Source: Terriglobia bacterium (GTDB taxonomy: Bacteria; Acidobacteriota; Terriglobia; Terriglobales; Acidobacteriaceae). Taken from it: DNA of 64,000 bases. Made by a program: the position numbers and the translations under genes. Below the pieces are notes generated by a model. That model was not told where the DNA came from. It did not search any database and worked only from the letters and a program-made list of their open reading frames with translations. The stretch is from positions 28,813 through 92,812 of the forward strand of contig JAIQET010000018.1 in the NCBI GenBank assembly GCA_020073645.1, written 5' to 3'. This document shows, one piece after another, positions 52,430-61,471 of the stretch (position 1 is the stretch's first letter; each line of letters starts with the position of its first letter).

Positions 52430-54070
52430 CTACACGTCAGGCTTGGCCGCGATGGGAAAGCGGCGGCCGTAGCCGAAGGCTTTCCCTGAAATTTTCAGCC
52501 CGGGTGCAGCCTGCTGGCGTTTGTACTCGCTGCGCTCCACCATGCGGATGACGCGCTGTACCAGAGCAATCTCAAAACCGTGATCGCGGGCAATCTGCTC
52601 CGCCGGATGCGATTCTTCGACGTAATCCTCCAGGATGGCGTCGAGGATTTCATAGGGAGGAAGGGTATCGCTGTCTTTCTGGTCGGGACGCAACTCCGCC
52701 GAGGGTGGCTTTTCCAAGCTGGCCTGCGGAATCACCGGGCGCCGCGAATTCGCATAATGGCTGAGGCGATAGACCAGCGTCTTGGGCACATCGGAGATCA
52801 CGGCCAGGCCGCCCACCATGTCGCCATACAAGGTGCAATAGCCTACGCCCAATTCGCTCTTGTTGCCGGTGCTGAGCACGATCGCTCCAAACTTGTTGGA
52901 CAGGGCCATCAGCAGGCTGCCGCGAGCCCGCGACTGGATGTTCTCCTCGGTGACGTCTTCCTTGCGTCCGGCGAAGACCTTCTGCAGGGTCTTGCTGTAA
53001 CTCTCGAAAACCTCGGTGATGCAGAGCAGTTCGAAGCGTATGCCGAGATTCTCGGCGAGGGCGCGGGCGTCGTCGATCGAGCCCTGGGAGGAGTACGGTC
53101 CGGGCATGCCCACCCCAATTATGTTTTCCGGTCCCACGGCGTCGGCGGCAATCACCGCCGTGAGCGCCGAGTCGATGCCTCCGCTAAGCCCGATGATCAC
53201 CTGTCGGAAACCGCACTTGCGCACGTAATCGCGCGTTCCCAGCACCAGGGCGGCGTAGGCACTGGCCTCTTCGCCCTCCATCTGCGGGTGAATCTCGCCG
53301 GTAAGCTGATCGGAATCGAAATAGACGAGGTCTTCCTCGAACGACTTGCCCTGCGCAATTACCTTGCCTGCGGGATCGAGCACCAGGCTGGAGCCGTCGA
53401 ACACCAGGCTGTCATTGCCTCCGACCTGGTTGACCATGGCGACCGGGACCTTGTTGTTGCGGGCGATAGTGGCCAGCATGTTCTGACGCAATTCCCGCTT
53501 GCCCAGCCAGAAGGGTGAGGCAGAGATGTTAAGCAGAAAATTGCCGCCAGCGCGGATAAGAGCCTCCACGGGATCGAATGTGTACAGGCGCTTGTTCCAG
53601 AAGTGCTTGTCGTTCCAGGCGTCCTCGCAAATGGTGAGCGCCATCTGCTTTCCGCAAAATGGAAACAACACCTGGCTCTTGGCGGGCGCGAAGTTGCGCA
53701 TTTCGTCGAAGACGTCATAGGTGGGCAGCAGCATCTTGGATTGCAGGAATGCGACCCTGCCATCCTTGAGCAAGGCGGCGGAGTTCATCGCCGACTTACC
53801 GGTCTCGGCCTGGGCCGGGGTCACCAGCCCGCAGATGACGGCGATGCCGCGGGTCTCGGCCGCAATGCGCTCGGCGGTTTCACGGTTGTGAACGACAAAA
53901 GAGGGACGCTCCACCAGGTCGCGAGGGGGATACCCGCACACCGAGAGCTCAGGAAAGAGGATGAGGCCCGCGCCTGCCGCCTGCGCGCGCTGCGCAAAGT
54001 CTACGATCTTCGCCGCATTGCCGACGAAGTCCCCCACAGTGGGATTGATCTGTCCCAGCGCGATCTTCAC
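52430..54070 (-). CDS. nadE: NAD+ synthase, glutamine-hydrolysing
   Basis: 546 residues in two domains. The N-terminal nitrilase-like glutaminase has the triad Glu41 (FPELSVCGY), Lys112 (QSKMLLPTY) and Cys148 (TICEDAW). The C-terminal ATP-PPase has SGGIDS at 296-301 and GVGMPGPYSSQGSIDDA. It amidates deamido-NAD to NAD, completing the salvage route begun by pncB in this window. Complete length; ATG 54070. Confidence 0.96.
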   Translation of the reverse strand: MKIALGQINPTVGDFVGNAAKIVDFAQRAQAAGAGLILFPELSVCGYPPRDLVERPSFVVHNRETAERIAAETRGIAVICGLVTPAQAETGKSAMNSAALLKDGRVAFLQSKMLLPTYDVFDEMRNFAPAKSQVLFPFCGKQMALTICEDAWNDKHFWNKRLYTFDPVEALIRAGGNFLLNISASPFWLGKRELRQNMLATIARNNKVPVAMVNQVGGNDSLVFDGSSLVLDPAGKVIAQGKSFEEDLVYFDSDQLTGEIHPQMEGEEASAYAALVLGTRDYVRKCGFRQVIIGLSGGIDSALTAVIAADAVGPENIIGVGMPGPYSSQGSIDDARALAENLGIRFELLCITEVFESYSKTLQKVFAGRKEDVTEENIQSRARGSLLMALSNKFGAIVLSTGNKSELGVGYCTLYGDMVGGLAVISDVPKTLVYRLSHYANSRRPVIPQASLEKPPSAELRPDQKDSDTLPPYEILDAILEDYVEESHPAEQIARDHGFEIALVQRVIRMVERSEYKRQQAAPGLKISGKAFGYGRRFPIAAKPDV

Positions 54071-54119
54071 GCCTCCAGTGTAAAGGCGGGGATGCGTAGC
54101 AGTCGAGCCAGGGGGAGTG

Positions 54120-55151
54120 TCAGTGCGGAATCTGCCCGGCTCCCGGGTCGGGAGTGGAGGGCGGGCTCTGCGGCGGCGGGGACGTCAGCGGCGGCAGGGG
54201 AGTGCTGGATGGGACCGTCGTGGGCACCGCAGTGTCAACCGGTTCTCCCGGACGCCGCAGACTGGGCGCGTTCGCCGGGCGCGGCTGGGGTTCCTCCCCT
54301 TTGGCCACCTTGGGCTGGGATTCGATATCTACTTCCTTATCGGTGCGCACGACCTTCTCGCCACCGACCTTCATGGTCTCAACCCGCACCACTTCATCGC
54401 CGACGAAGCGCACGAACTCCACGTCCTGGGGCGGCTGGCCGTAAATCCATTCTTCATACTCAATGTCGCCGTCTTTCTCGCGCTCCTTCCCGGGCGGGCG
54501 GCCTTTGGCGTAGAGCACCATGTCGCGGTTCATGCCTACCAGTACCTGGTGGTTCTTGATCGCCTCTCGCACTTTGGGCGGAACCGTGTCGAGATAGGCC
54601 TCCAGCGGCGACTTGGAGTCGAAGTCGAACACCGGACGCAGCAGGTCTTTCAGTTGCTGGGGGTTCAATTCCGGGACGTAGTGGTCAAACATCAGGTCCA
54701 GGTAGGAGCCCCGCGGGTTGGCAGTGGAATCGCTGGGAGTCATTGGGACCGACCCGCTGCCCCCGGAAATCGTGATGCGCTGGTACCACTTCTGCTTCTT
54801 GACCGGGCCGCCGTTGATTTCGAAATGGATGCGGTCGTCCTTGATGACCACGGCCGTGATCATGGCCCGATCGCCGGGCTTCACCGCCGGCCCCCACATG
54901 GCGATCAGTTGCTGCAGTTCCTGGGCATCCGGAGAGATTTTGCCGTCCTTCAGCGTGAGGCCCTTTTTCCCCATGGGGAATGCGGAACGAATGTACACCA
55001 GTTCGGCGTTGAACGTGCGGATGAGGTCCATGCGCGTTGGCTTGGACATGGCAGGCTGAGTGGCAGAAGGTGATTTCTGATCACCGGCACCGGCCACGGC
55101 TACGAGAGCAAGCAGGAAAAAAGCAAGAGCCAAAACGTAGCGTGACTTCAT
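54120..55151 (-). CDS. Secreted hypothetical protein with Pro-rich tail
   Basis: 343 residues. Signal peptide KSRYVLALAFFLLALVAVAG at the ATG 55151 (the open frame continues upstream without signal-like sequence). The middle is globular; MNRDMVLYAKGRPPGKERE with EWIYGQPPQDVEFVRF recalls BamE/SmpA-type folds (a Vl.alGrP..EWxYG pattern). The last ~70 residues are Pro/Ser/Thr-rich and disordered. Function unknown; probably periplasmic or surface-attached. Confidence 0.65.
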   Translation of the reverse strand: MKSRYVLALAFFLLALVAVAGAGDQKSPSATQPAMSKPTRMDLIRTFNAELVYIRSAFPMGKKGLTLKDGKISPDAQELQQLIAMWGPAVKPGDRAMITAVVIKDDRIHFEINGGPVKKQKWYQRITISGGSGSVPMTPSDSTANPRGSYLDLMFDHYVPELNPQQLKDLLRPVFDFDSKSPLEAYLDTVPPKVREAIKNHQVLVGMNRDMVLYAKGRPPGKEREKDGDIEYEEWIYGQPPQDVEFVRFVGDEVVRVETMKVGGEKVVRTDKEVDIESQPKVAKGEEPQPRPANAPSLRRPGEPVDTAVPTTVPSSTPLPPLTSPPPQSPPSTPDPGAGQIPH

Positions 55152-55231
55152 GGCACACCCCGGGGCCGGAACTAGGCTGATTATAGCGCCGTTTGCTGGG
55201 CAGGAAGAGGGTTTTGCGGCAGTCGCCAAAG

Positions 55232-55331
55232 CGGTTTTACCGCAAAGGTCGCCAAGACTCGCAAAGACAGGAAAGCGGGGTAGTCTCCTTCGCGACCTTT
55301 GCGATGCCTTTGCGCACTTTGCGGTTAAGGG
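55232..55331. repeat. Inverted pair of CCGCAAAG...CTTTGCGG repeats
   Basis: Left arm TTTTACCGCAAAGGTCGCCA then AGACTCGCAAAGAC (55234-55267); right arm CTTCGCGACCTTTGCGATGC then CTTTGCGCACTTTGCGGTTA (55288-55327). The arms are imperfect inverses of one another. Same family as 9566, 32361, 36491 and 37011. It fills most of the gap between two minus-strand genes. Confidence 0.85.
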
Positions 55332-55363
55332 TTTTCCGCTGTCCACAAGTTGCGCTCTACCAG

Positions 55364-56401
55364 CTACGTCTGGCCAGAAATCCGCAAGCCGTCCCGGGCC
55401 ACCTGCAACGGCAGGACGTGTCCGCCGCTGTCGCCGATGGCGCTGGCCACGCGACTGGCGGCGCCCTTTTCCACCAGAAAGATCACGCAGCCTCCACCGC
55501 CGGCGCCGCACGCCTTGGCAGCCCGTCCTCCATTCTTAGCGGCGACGGCAATCAGCTTGTCAATCAGTGGAGTCGTGATGCCTGGGGCGTTAGTCCGCCG
55601 CAACCTCCATTCTTCGCGCAGCAGGCGGGCGACCTCGTCCCAATCGCCGCGTACCAGCGCCTGATGCATAGCGCGGGCAATGGCGGAAATGCGCTCGAAG
55701 TTGCGGAAGACGTGCTTGTCGCCGTTGATGTGGGCTTTGAAGACCTCCCAGTTGTTGATGCCCGACTGCCGCGGCGCTCCGGTATAGGCGAGCACGAAGC
55801 GGGATTCGATTTCTTCGGGCGCCACCGGCACGGATTCGCGGTGGATGCCATCGGCATCGAGGTGAATGGCACTGACCCCGCCGTACAGGGCAGGGTAATA
55901 ATCCTGGCAGCCGGTGGGGACGGCGATAATCTGCGCCTCCACATTCTGGGCGATCACCCGCATCTGCTCGTGCGTGAGGTTGCGGTCGGTGAAGCGGGCT
56001 AGCGCGGCGGTGGTGGCAATCATCAGCGCCGACGACCCGGAGATGCCGGCGCCGGCGGGCGATTCCGAGTTGGTCTCAACCAGCAGGCCCTCTTTGGGAG
56101 CGAAGAAGCGAACCAGGTAGGCAGCCAGGGGATGGCGAAAGCGGCGCGCGCGCCGCAGCGCCTCCAGGCTGGCGAACTGCTCTTCGCGCTTTGTATCCAG
56201 CGAGCGGAGGTGGATTTCACGGCCTTTCAAGGGCGTGATGCGGCAGGTGGTCAGGATGTTCACCGCGAAATTCAGCGTGAGTGCCCCGGGATGAAACAGG
56301 TAGAGCGGCCAGAGATCCATGGTGCCTCCCGCCAGATCGGCACGGCAGGGGGCCTGGGCGACGATGGTGGGACCTGCAGCGGTATGGGTCGGTTTCGGCA
56401 T
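55364..56401 (-). CDS. GHMP-family sugar kinase
   Basis: 345 residues. The GHMP ATP-binding motif is SPAGAGISGSSALMIATT (about 115-132), motif 1 is APCRADLAGGTMD near 17-29, and motif 3 is AKACGAGGGGCVIF near the C-terminus. The DLAGGTMD variant of the substrate loop is like that of HddA/fucokinase-type enzymes (heptose or L-fucose kinases). Substrate unknown, perhaps an activated sugar for surface glycans. It ends 7 nt before the era coding region on the same strand; no sugar-pathway neighbours. Confidence 0.85.
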   Translation of the reverse strand: MPKPTHTAAGPTIVAQAPCRADLAGGTMDLWPLYLFHPGALTLNFAVNILTTCRITPLKGREIHLRSLDTKREEQFASLEALRRARRFRHPLAAYLVRFFAPKEGLLVETNSESPAGAGISGSSALMIATTAALARFTDRNLTHEQMRVIAQNVEAQIIAVPTGCQDYYPALYGGVSAIHLDADGIHRESVPVAPEEIESRFVLAYTGAPRQSGINNWEVFKAHINGDKHVFRNFERISAIARAMHQALVRGDWDEVARLLREEWRLRRTNAPGITTPLIDKLIAVAAKNGGRAAKACGAGGGGCVIFLVEKGAASRVASAIGDSGGHVLPLQVARDGLRISGQT

Positions 56402-56408
56402 GTGAGGT

Positions 56409-57350
56409 TCAGTGTTTCTCGGTACCCGCCAGATTCTGTAACTGGCGGCGCCAGTCCAATTCCTCCACGAAATGGTGAGATTCCCGCCATCCCGGCTGCA
56501 CTTTGACGAAGAGTTCCAGGAAGACGCGGGTGCCGACCATCTTTTCGATCTGCAGGCGAGCGGCAGTACCGATCTTTTTCAGCATGGCCCCGCGCTTGCC
56601 GACCAGGATGCCTTTCTGGCCCTCACGCTCGCAGAAAATCGCGGCGGCAATCCGCGTAAGCTTCGGACCTTCTTCGAACTGCTCGATCACGACGGTGGTG
56701 GCGTAGGGGACTTCTTCCTTGGTCTCGAGCAGCACTTGTTCGCGGATGACCTCCGCCACCATGAAGCGCACGGGCTGGTCAGTGACCTGATCTTCGGGGA
56801 AGTAGCGCGGGCCCTCAGGTAGCGCCGCGATCACTTTTTCGAGCAGCACATCCAGCCCCTCGCCTTTGCGGGCGGAGAGGGGGATGATCTCTTGGAAGTC
56901 GTGCAGGTGGCGGTATTGGTCGATGATCGGCAGGAGCTTGTCCTTTTCGTGGCGCAGCAGGTCGATCTTGTTCAGCAGCAGCAGCGTGGGGGTGTGGGAC
57001 TTCTTGACCAGGTCGAGGACGAACTGGTCGCCGGGCGCGAACTTGCCCGCCACGTCGGCAATCATCAGGATGAGGTTGCATCCTTCCAGGGCCTCGCGGA
57101 CTTCGCCCATCATCTTGCGGCCCAGCGAGCTGTCGGGCCTGTGTACGCCCGGGGTGTCGATCAGCACGACTTGTCCGCCAGGGCGGCCTTTCTGCTGGGG
57201 CAGGTGGATGATCCCCAGGATGCGGTTGCGGGTGGTCTGCGGTTTGGGGCTGATGATGGCCAGCTTCTGGCCGACCAGGGCGTTCAGCAGCGTGGATTTG
57301 CCGGCATTGGGGCGGCCGAGGATGCAGACGAATCCGGAGTGGAAAGCCAT
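56409..57350 (-). CDS. era: GTPase Era
   Basis: 313 residues. G1 GRPNAGKST (12-20), G3 DTPG, G4 NKID and G5 SARKGEG, followed by the C-terminal KH domain (ILVGKRGAMLKKIGTAARLQIE). Binds 16S rRNA 3' end for 30S maturation, in functional company with the YbeY and PhoH proteins 19 kb away. Complete. Confidence 0.96.
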   Translation of the reverse strand: MAFHSGFVCILGRPNAGKSTLLNALVGQKLAIISPKPQTTRNRILGIIHLPQQKGRPGGQVVLIDTPGVHRPDSSLGRKMMGEVREALEGCNLILMIADVAGKFAPGDQFVLDLVKKSHTPTLLLLNKIDLLRHEKDKLLPIIDQYRHLHDFQEIIPLSARKGEGLDVLLEKVIAALPEGPRYFPEDQVTDQPVRFMVAEVIREQVLLETKEEVPYATTVVIEQFEEGPKLTRIAAAIFCEREGQKGILVGKRGAMLKKIGTAARLQIEKMVGTRVFLELFVKVQPGWRESHHFVEELDWRRQLQNLAGTEKH

Positions 57351-57505
57351 GGGCCTGTGGACACGATAGGGGTTTGGGGCGGCGAGGTCAAACCTGCCGA
57401 TCTTCCGTCCTGACTTGTCAAAGGATTGTCAAAACTGGGCCGGAGGCATGTGTGGGCGGGTTCTCGGTGCTATAGTGCCAGCCGCCAGAAGGCATGGAGG
57501 GTGAG

Positions 57506-58732
57506 ATGCGGGCATTCTTGCATTCTGTAGTCATTCTTGCAGTGGCCGCTATGCTGGCGGTGGGCGCCAGGGCGGCGAGTACGGCGCAGGTCATCTACAG
57601 CTTCGGTGGGGGAACGGATGGCGAGTATATCGACACCGATCTGGTGACCGACAGCGCGGGCAACATCTACGGCACGTCGGTGCAGGGCGGGCTTTTCGCC
57701 TCAGGCACGGTGTTCGAGCTGAGTCCTTCAGGCGGCGGCTGGATCCACACGGTGCTCTACAACTTCTCCGGGGGGAATGATGGCGGGGAGCCTTACAAGG
57801 GCGTCACGCTGGACGCGCAGGGCAATCTGTACGGCACTGCGGTCACCGGCGGCACGGGGGCTTGCGAGGGTGGGTGCGGCGTGGTGTACAAGCTGACCAA
57901 CTCGGGCGGAACCTGGACCCCGAGCGTGATTCATAACTTCAACGGCACTGACGGGTCCGGGCCGGGGAGCGGCGTGACCTTTGACCGGCACGGCAATCTC
58001 TACGGGGTGACCCCCACGGGCGGAACCAATGGGCTGGGCGTCATCTTCCAGATGAGACCGGGTACGGGCGGCAGCTGGAAGTTCAAGGTCATCCACAACT
58101 TCACGGGCGGCAGCGATGGGGCGTCCGGCATGGCGGGGCGGCTGATTCTGGACAAGGCGGGGAACCTGTACGGCGTGGCGACTACGGGTGGCGCGAATGG
58201 ATCGGGCGTCGCTTTCGAGCTGGTGCGCGGCCAGACCGGGCAATTCACTTTCAAGACGCTGTATGCCTTCAAAGGCCAGCCCGACGCCGGATTTCCTTAC
58301 GGCGGCCTGCTGTTCGACAAGGCGGGCAATCTCTACGGCACCACTTATTATGATGGCGCCAATGATCTGGGCTCGGTATATCAGCTGGCGCCGCAGTCCG
58401 ACGGCACCTTCAAAGAGCGAGTGCTGTACAGCTTCAAGGGCACAGCCGACGGAGACGGTCCCATCAGCACCCTGGTGGCGGACCAGGCCGGCAATCTGTA
58501 CGGCACCGCCAGCGAGGCGGGCGCGGCCTCCTGCGGTTGCGGCACTGTCTTCAAGCTGACCCACGGCGCCAACGGCAAGTGGAGCGAAAGCACCGCCTAC
58601 AGCTTCACCAGCGTTCCTGACGGAGCCTTCGTCTACAACGGAATGGTGGTTGACTCGGCGGGGAACTTTTACGGCGCCACCGTGCACGGAGGCACCGGCA
58701 ACGACGGCGCGATCTACCAGTTCACGCCGTAA
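57506..58732 (+). CDS. GloVer-type tandem-repeat secreted protein
   Basis: 408 residues from ATG 57506, with GGAGG 5 nt upstream; an earlier ATG at 57494 overlaps this site. Signal peptide AVAAMLAVGARAAS; then about eight repeats with core D..GNLYGTxxxGG....GTVFxL. Paralogue of the protein at 22520 but without a TIG domain and with more regular repeats. Likely a beta-propeller outside the cell; function unknown. Confidence 0.87.
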   Translation: MRAFLHSVVILAVAAMLAVGARAASTAQVIYSFGGGTDGEYIDTDLVTDSAGNIYGTSVQGGLFASGTVFELSPSGGGWIHTVLYNFSGGNDGGEPYKGVTLDAQGNLYGTAVTGGTGACEGGCGVVYKLTNSGGTWTPSVIHNFNGTDGSGPGSGVTFDRHGNLYGVTPTGGTNGLGVIFQMRPGTGGSWKFKVIHNFTGGSDGASGMAGRLILDKAGNLYGVATTGGANGSGVAFELVRGQTGQFTFKTLYAFKGQPDAGFPYGGLLFDKAGNLYGTTYYDGANDLGSVYQLAPQSDGTFKERVLYSFKGTADGDGPISTLVADQAGNLYGTASEAGAASCGCGTVFKLTHGANGKWSESTAYSFTSVPDGAFVYNGMVVDSAGNFYGATVHGGTGNDGAIYQFTP

Positions 58733-59278
58733 GCCGGCAGCAGGTGGCGGGAGATAGATCAAGAGAAAAAAAATTCCCTGATGTTAAGTTCAGGAAAACA
58801 AACAGTTTGCTGCGACCTATTTACGTAAGCTCCCTCTGCCACAGGGGTTAGCGGCAAAATCTTGAACCTGTTGGACTTAGCAGGGCCGCTCGGGCCGGCA
58901 GGAAAAGCCTGCCTGACACACCAATGCCCACGGCGGTGGCGCGCGTGGGCAGAACTCCTGACGCTAATCTATTAGCTATCCACATTGTATTATCATCTAC
59001 TTTAAGCATATCATATTTGAGAGGGTAGATGGGACATGGGGGAGGGTTTTATTTTCGCTTTGGGGTGAGGGAGTTGGGAGGAAAGTGGGGGTTTGGGGGT
59101 CTTGACAGCGAGTGCCCACCCACGCCATCGCCGATGACAGGCAACATGCCCTCACCTTGAACCGGTAGTTGCAGAAACATCAGGAAACGTTCCGTCTGTC
59201 CCCCGGGTTCCTGTCCGGGTGTCCGAGAAAGCAATATCGAAAACTAGTGGACGTCCCGTCTGTCCCCGTATTTTCTTC
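58733..59278. other. Non-coding region left of the R-M cassette
   Basis: No gene is seen. It includes a weak hairpin just after the GloVer gene (58775-58800), an AT-rich patch (about 58965-59025) unlike the surrounding GC-rich DNA, purine-rich runs, and two copies of a CGTCTGTCCCC motif (59182-59203 and 59250-59267). Confidence 0.5.
59182..59267. repeat. Two REP-like CGTCTGTCCCC motifs, left border of R-M cassette
   Basis: AGGAAACGTTCCGTCTGTCC then CC (59182-59203) matches, inverted, the run at 63756-63777 with 21 of 22 bases. GACGTCCCGTCTGTCCCC (59250-59267) is a second copy in the same orientation. Such strings resemble TnpREP/RAYT-linked palindromes. Confidence 0.75.
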
Positions 59279-60073
59279 TCATACAACGCAGTCCAGGAAT
59301 CGACGGATGAGTCGGAATGCTGGCTCATAACAGGCCACGGCTTCTTTGGTGGGGACCAGTTCACCGTGGAACAGAATGCACCGCATCTCATAGAGAACTT
59401 CTACGACACCGGAAAACAAGGCGTCCCTGCCGCAGCGGAATTCATAAGCGCCGCAATGGAGGGGGGGAGAGCCAAGTCCTTCATCGTGAAGCGTGAGGTC
59501 GCAAATCCAATAGGGCGAGGCTCCGACGTACAACCGGCGCAACACATTCTGCTGCGGTACGGAGAGGCCCTGAAACCCCGGCGTGGCTGGTAATGTACTG
59601 AGGTCGTGGCGAGCCGCTGGCACTATGAGCAACGAAGCCCCACCCTTCTTTCGTGTCACATTCACGGCTACCTGTTTACTCACTAGCAGTTCGACGTGAA
59701 ACAAGATACCGTAGCGATCTTCAGTCTTGACACAGGGCACCGATTCTCGCAGATATACGTTTCTCAAGGTGATCCGCTTCTTCGTCTTACCGGACAATAA
59801 CTCGAAGTTCTCCAAGCGCTGATGCAGAAGGCCAATTTCGGCGCGGAATTGTGCAGCCTCGTCGCTTTGCGCCTCAAGCTTTGGTCTGAGTGTGTTCAAT
59901 ACCGGGTTACTCTGCCACTTGAACTCATCGATAATCTTCCGATCCTGAGTCTCTGAATACGCACTCCGATACCAAGCGTTGAAGGCCAACCAGGCTTTGA
60001 CGAATTGTCCCACATAGTCAATGTCCGACATGCGGAGCCAAGCTTCACGGTTCTCGATGAACGTATTGGGCAT
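59279..60073 (-). CDS. HEPN-like protein linked to the R-M system
   Basis: 264 residues. FVKAWLAFNAWYRSAY near the N-terminus is typical of Apea/RiboL-PSP-type HEPN proteins, and the C-terminal MRCILFHGELVPT contains the R-x4-H pair (Arg231, His236) seen in HEPN RNases. The middle ~130 residues are unassigned. It begins 6 nt after the hsdS stop, so it is the third gene of the R-M operon. It could be an accessory RNase triggered when restriction fails, as in other HEPN defence genes; that is inference. Confidence 0.6.
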   Translation of the reverse strand: MPNTFIENREAWLRMSDIDYVGQFVKAWLAFNAWYRSAYSETQDRKIIDEFKWQSNPVLNTLRPKLEAQSDEAAQFRAEIGLLHQRLENFELLSGKTKKRITLRNVYLRESVPCVKTEDRYGILFHVELLVSKQVAVNVTRKKGGASLLIVPAARHDLSTLPATPGFQGLSVPQQNVLRRLYVGASPYWICDLTLHDEGLGSPPLHCGAYEFRCGRDALFSGVVEVLYEMRCILFHGELVPTKEAVACYEPAFRLIRRFLDCVV

Positions 60074-60079
60074 GGCGAG

Positions 60080-61471
60080 CTATCCTCGTTTTTCCGCGAT
60101 AAATCGCAGTGCCGCGGCCTCGCCTTCCTCGATGGCGATTTCCACAACGCGCTTCGCAGTGTCTAGCAAGCGGCGAGATTCTTGGCGGGCAGAGGTTGCA
60201 GCTTTGATTTTGTTGCACAGTTCGTCCTGGAGCTTCTCGACCGTAGGCGGAATCGGGATCGCCAGGAGAGCCTTTTCGTCAAAGCGCGGATGGTTTGATC
60301 CGTCTTGGCTCCACGTCAAGATGGTCTGCACGTAGGGGGAACGAAGGAAAACAAGCAAGGCTTCCGGGCTGATGCTGGTTTTGGTTGGGCGCAGGACGAT
60401 GAACTCCGTCGAGCCCACGGTTGGCACATCTCCGCTAGGCAGAACAACAGCAATTTCTTTCAAGTAGGATCGGAGCCGGGAGACAACGAGGTCGCCAGGT
60501 TTCAAGAGCTTCTTGGTGCTGTCGATCTCGGCGGCGGGTGTCGTTGGCGTCGTATCATCAAGGAAAGGGCTGAGTGCGTCGGTCAGGTTATAGTTGCGGA
60601 CTTCAGAGGTCGAGGGTTGACCTTCGGGTTGCCAGAGTTGTCGTACTGAACGGAAGAGTTCGCCGACTGGTCGGCCTTTGGTAACGGCCAGTGCTTTCAG
60701 AGCGTCTCGTTTTGCAGGTTGATAGTACTCAGCATCAAAGCGGCCTGCGGCCGTGGCGCGGACGAAAGTGTCCTCATAGAATAGCCGTGGCGTAAGGTCC
60801 ACCCGCCTGAGGTCCAGGGCAGCATCCAAAGCTGATTCCGCTTGCCGAACCAATCCCTCGCACTCGCGGCGTCTGTCGTAGGCTTTGCGCGCTAGTTCTG
60901 CAACAGCGACCTGGCATGGAAGATCCGGAATCAATAGCGCCTTCATTTTTTCAATGAAAAGGTTCAGTTGAACATTGCCGGTTGCTTCGCGCATCGTCTG
61001 AAGGCGGCCGTAGCGTGAGGTCAGGAAAGCTGCCACGAAGTACGGATCAAGACCGGAGTCATCATTGAGACGGACAATACCTAGGTGTCGATCCGCATTT
61101 GCGGGAAGGAAATCGGGCTGCACAACAGCGGCGTTACCGATGGTTCCCACCGTGGTGATGAGTATGTCGCCAGAACGGAGTTGGGTGCGACGGTTTGCGG
61201 CGTTCTGTTGGTTGCTGATGTAGAGAGTATCCGCTAGCGCGAAGTCGTTGTCCTTGACACATTTCGCGGACAGATAGCGAACTCCACCTACGTCAACGAC
61301 TTCTGGGGAAGCGTGGATTCCGTCGGTCACGAAAGCGCGTTCTCCAAGGGGTATCGTTTGCGCTTTTCGGAGAACGGACAAAAGAGACACGTAATTTGGT
61401 TGGTAGTACTCGGCGTCGAAGCGGTTCCCGTCTCGCGCTATTCTGTAGTTTATCTGGCTCCAAACGGCCAT
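60080..61471 (-). CDS. hsdS: Type I-style specificity subunit (HsdS)
   Basis: 463 residues with two target-recognition halves: each begins with a RFDAEYYQP segment (about 18 and 245) and ends with an LxxxIPxxxxQ..L helix region (ALLIPDLPCQVAVAELARKA; LLAIPIPPTVEKLQDEL). Coiled-coil spacers follow each. Start ATG 61471 overlaps the methyltransferase stop (TGATG). It recognises a bipartite DNA site for the partner enzyme. Confidence 0.9.
   Translation of the reverse strand: MAVWSQINYRIARDGNRFDAEYYQPNYVSLLSVLRKAQTIPLGERAFVTDGIHASPEVVDVGGVRYLSAKCVKDNDFALADTLYISNQQNAANRRTQLRSGDILITTVGTIGNAAVVQPDFLPANADRHLGIVRLNDDSGLDPYFVAAFLTSRYGRLQTMREATGNVQLNLFIEKMKALLIPDLPCQVAVAELARKAYDRRRECEGLVRQAESALDAALDLRRVDLTPRLFYEDTFVRATAAGRFDAEYYQPAKRDALKALAVTKGRPVGELFRSVRQLWQPEGQPSTSEVRNYNLTDALSPFLDDTTPTTPAAEIDSTKKLLKPGDLVVSRLRSYLKEIAVVLPSGDVPTVGSTEFIVLRPTKTSISPEALLVFLRSPYVQTILTWSQDGSNHPRFDEKALLAIPIPPTVEKLQDELCNKIKAATSARQESRRLLDTAKRVVEIAIEEGEAAALRFIAEKRG

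Noticed and set aside
59219..59593. 124-codon plus-strand frame near the R-M border
   Set aside because: It overlaps the HEPN-like gene on the opposite strand and the REP-like motif; no family signal.
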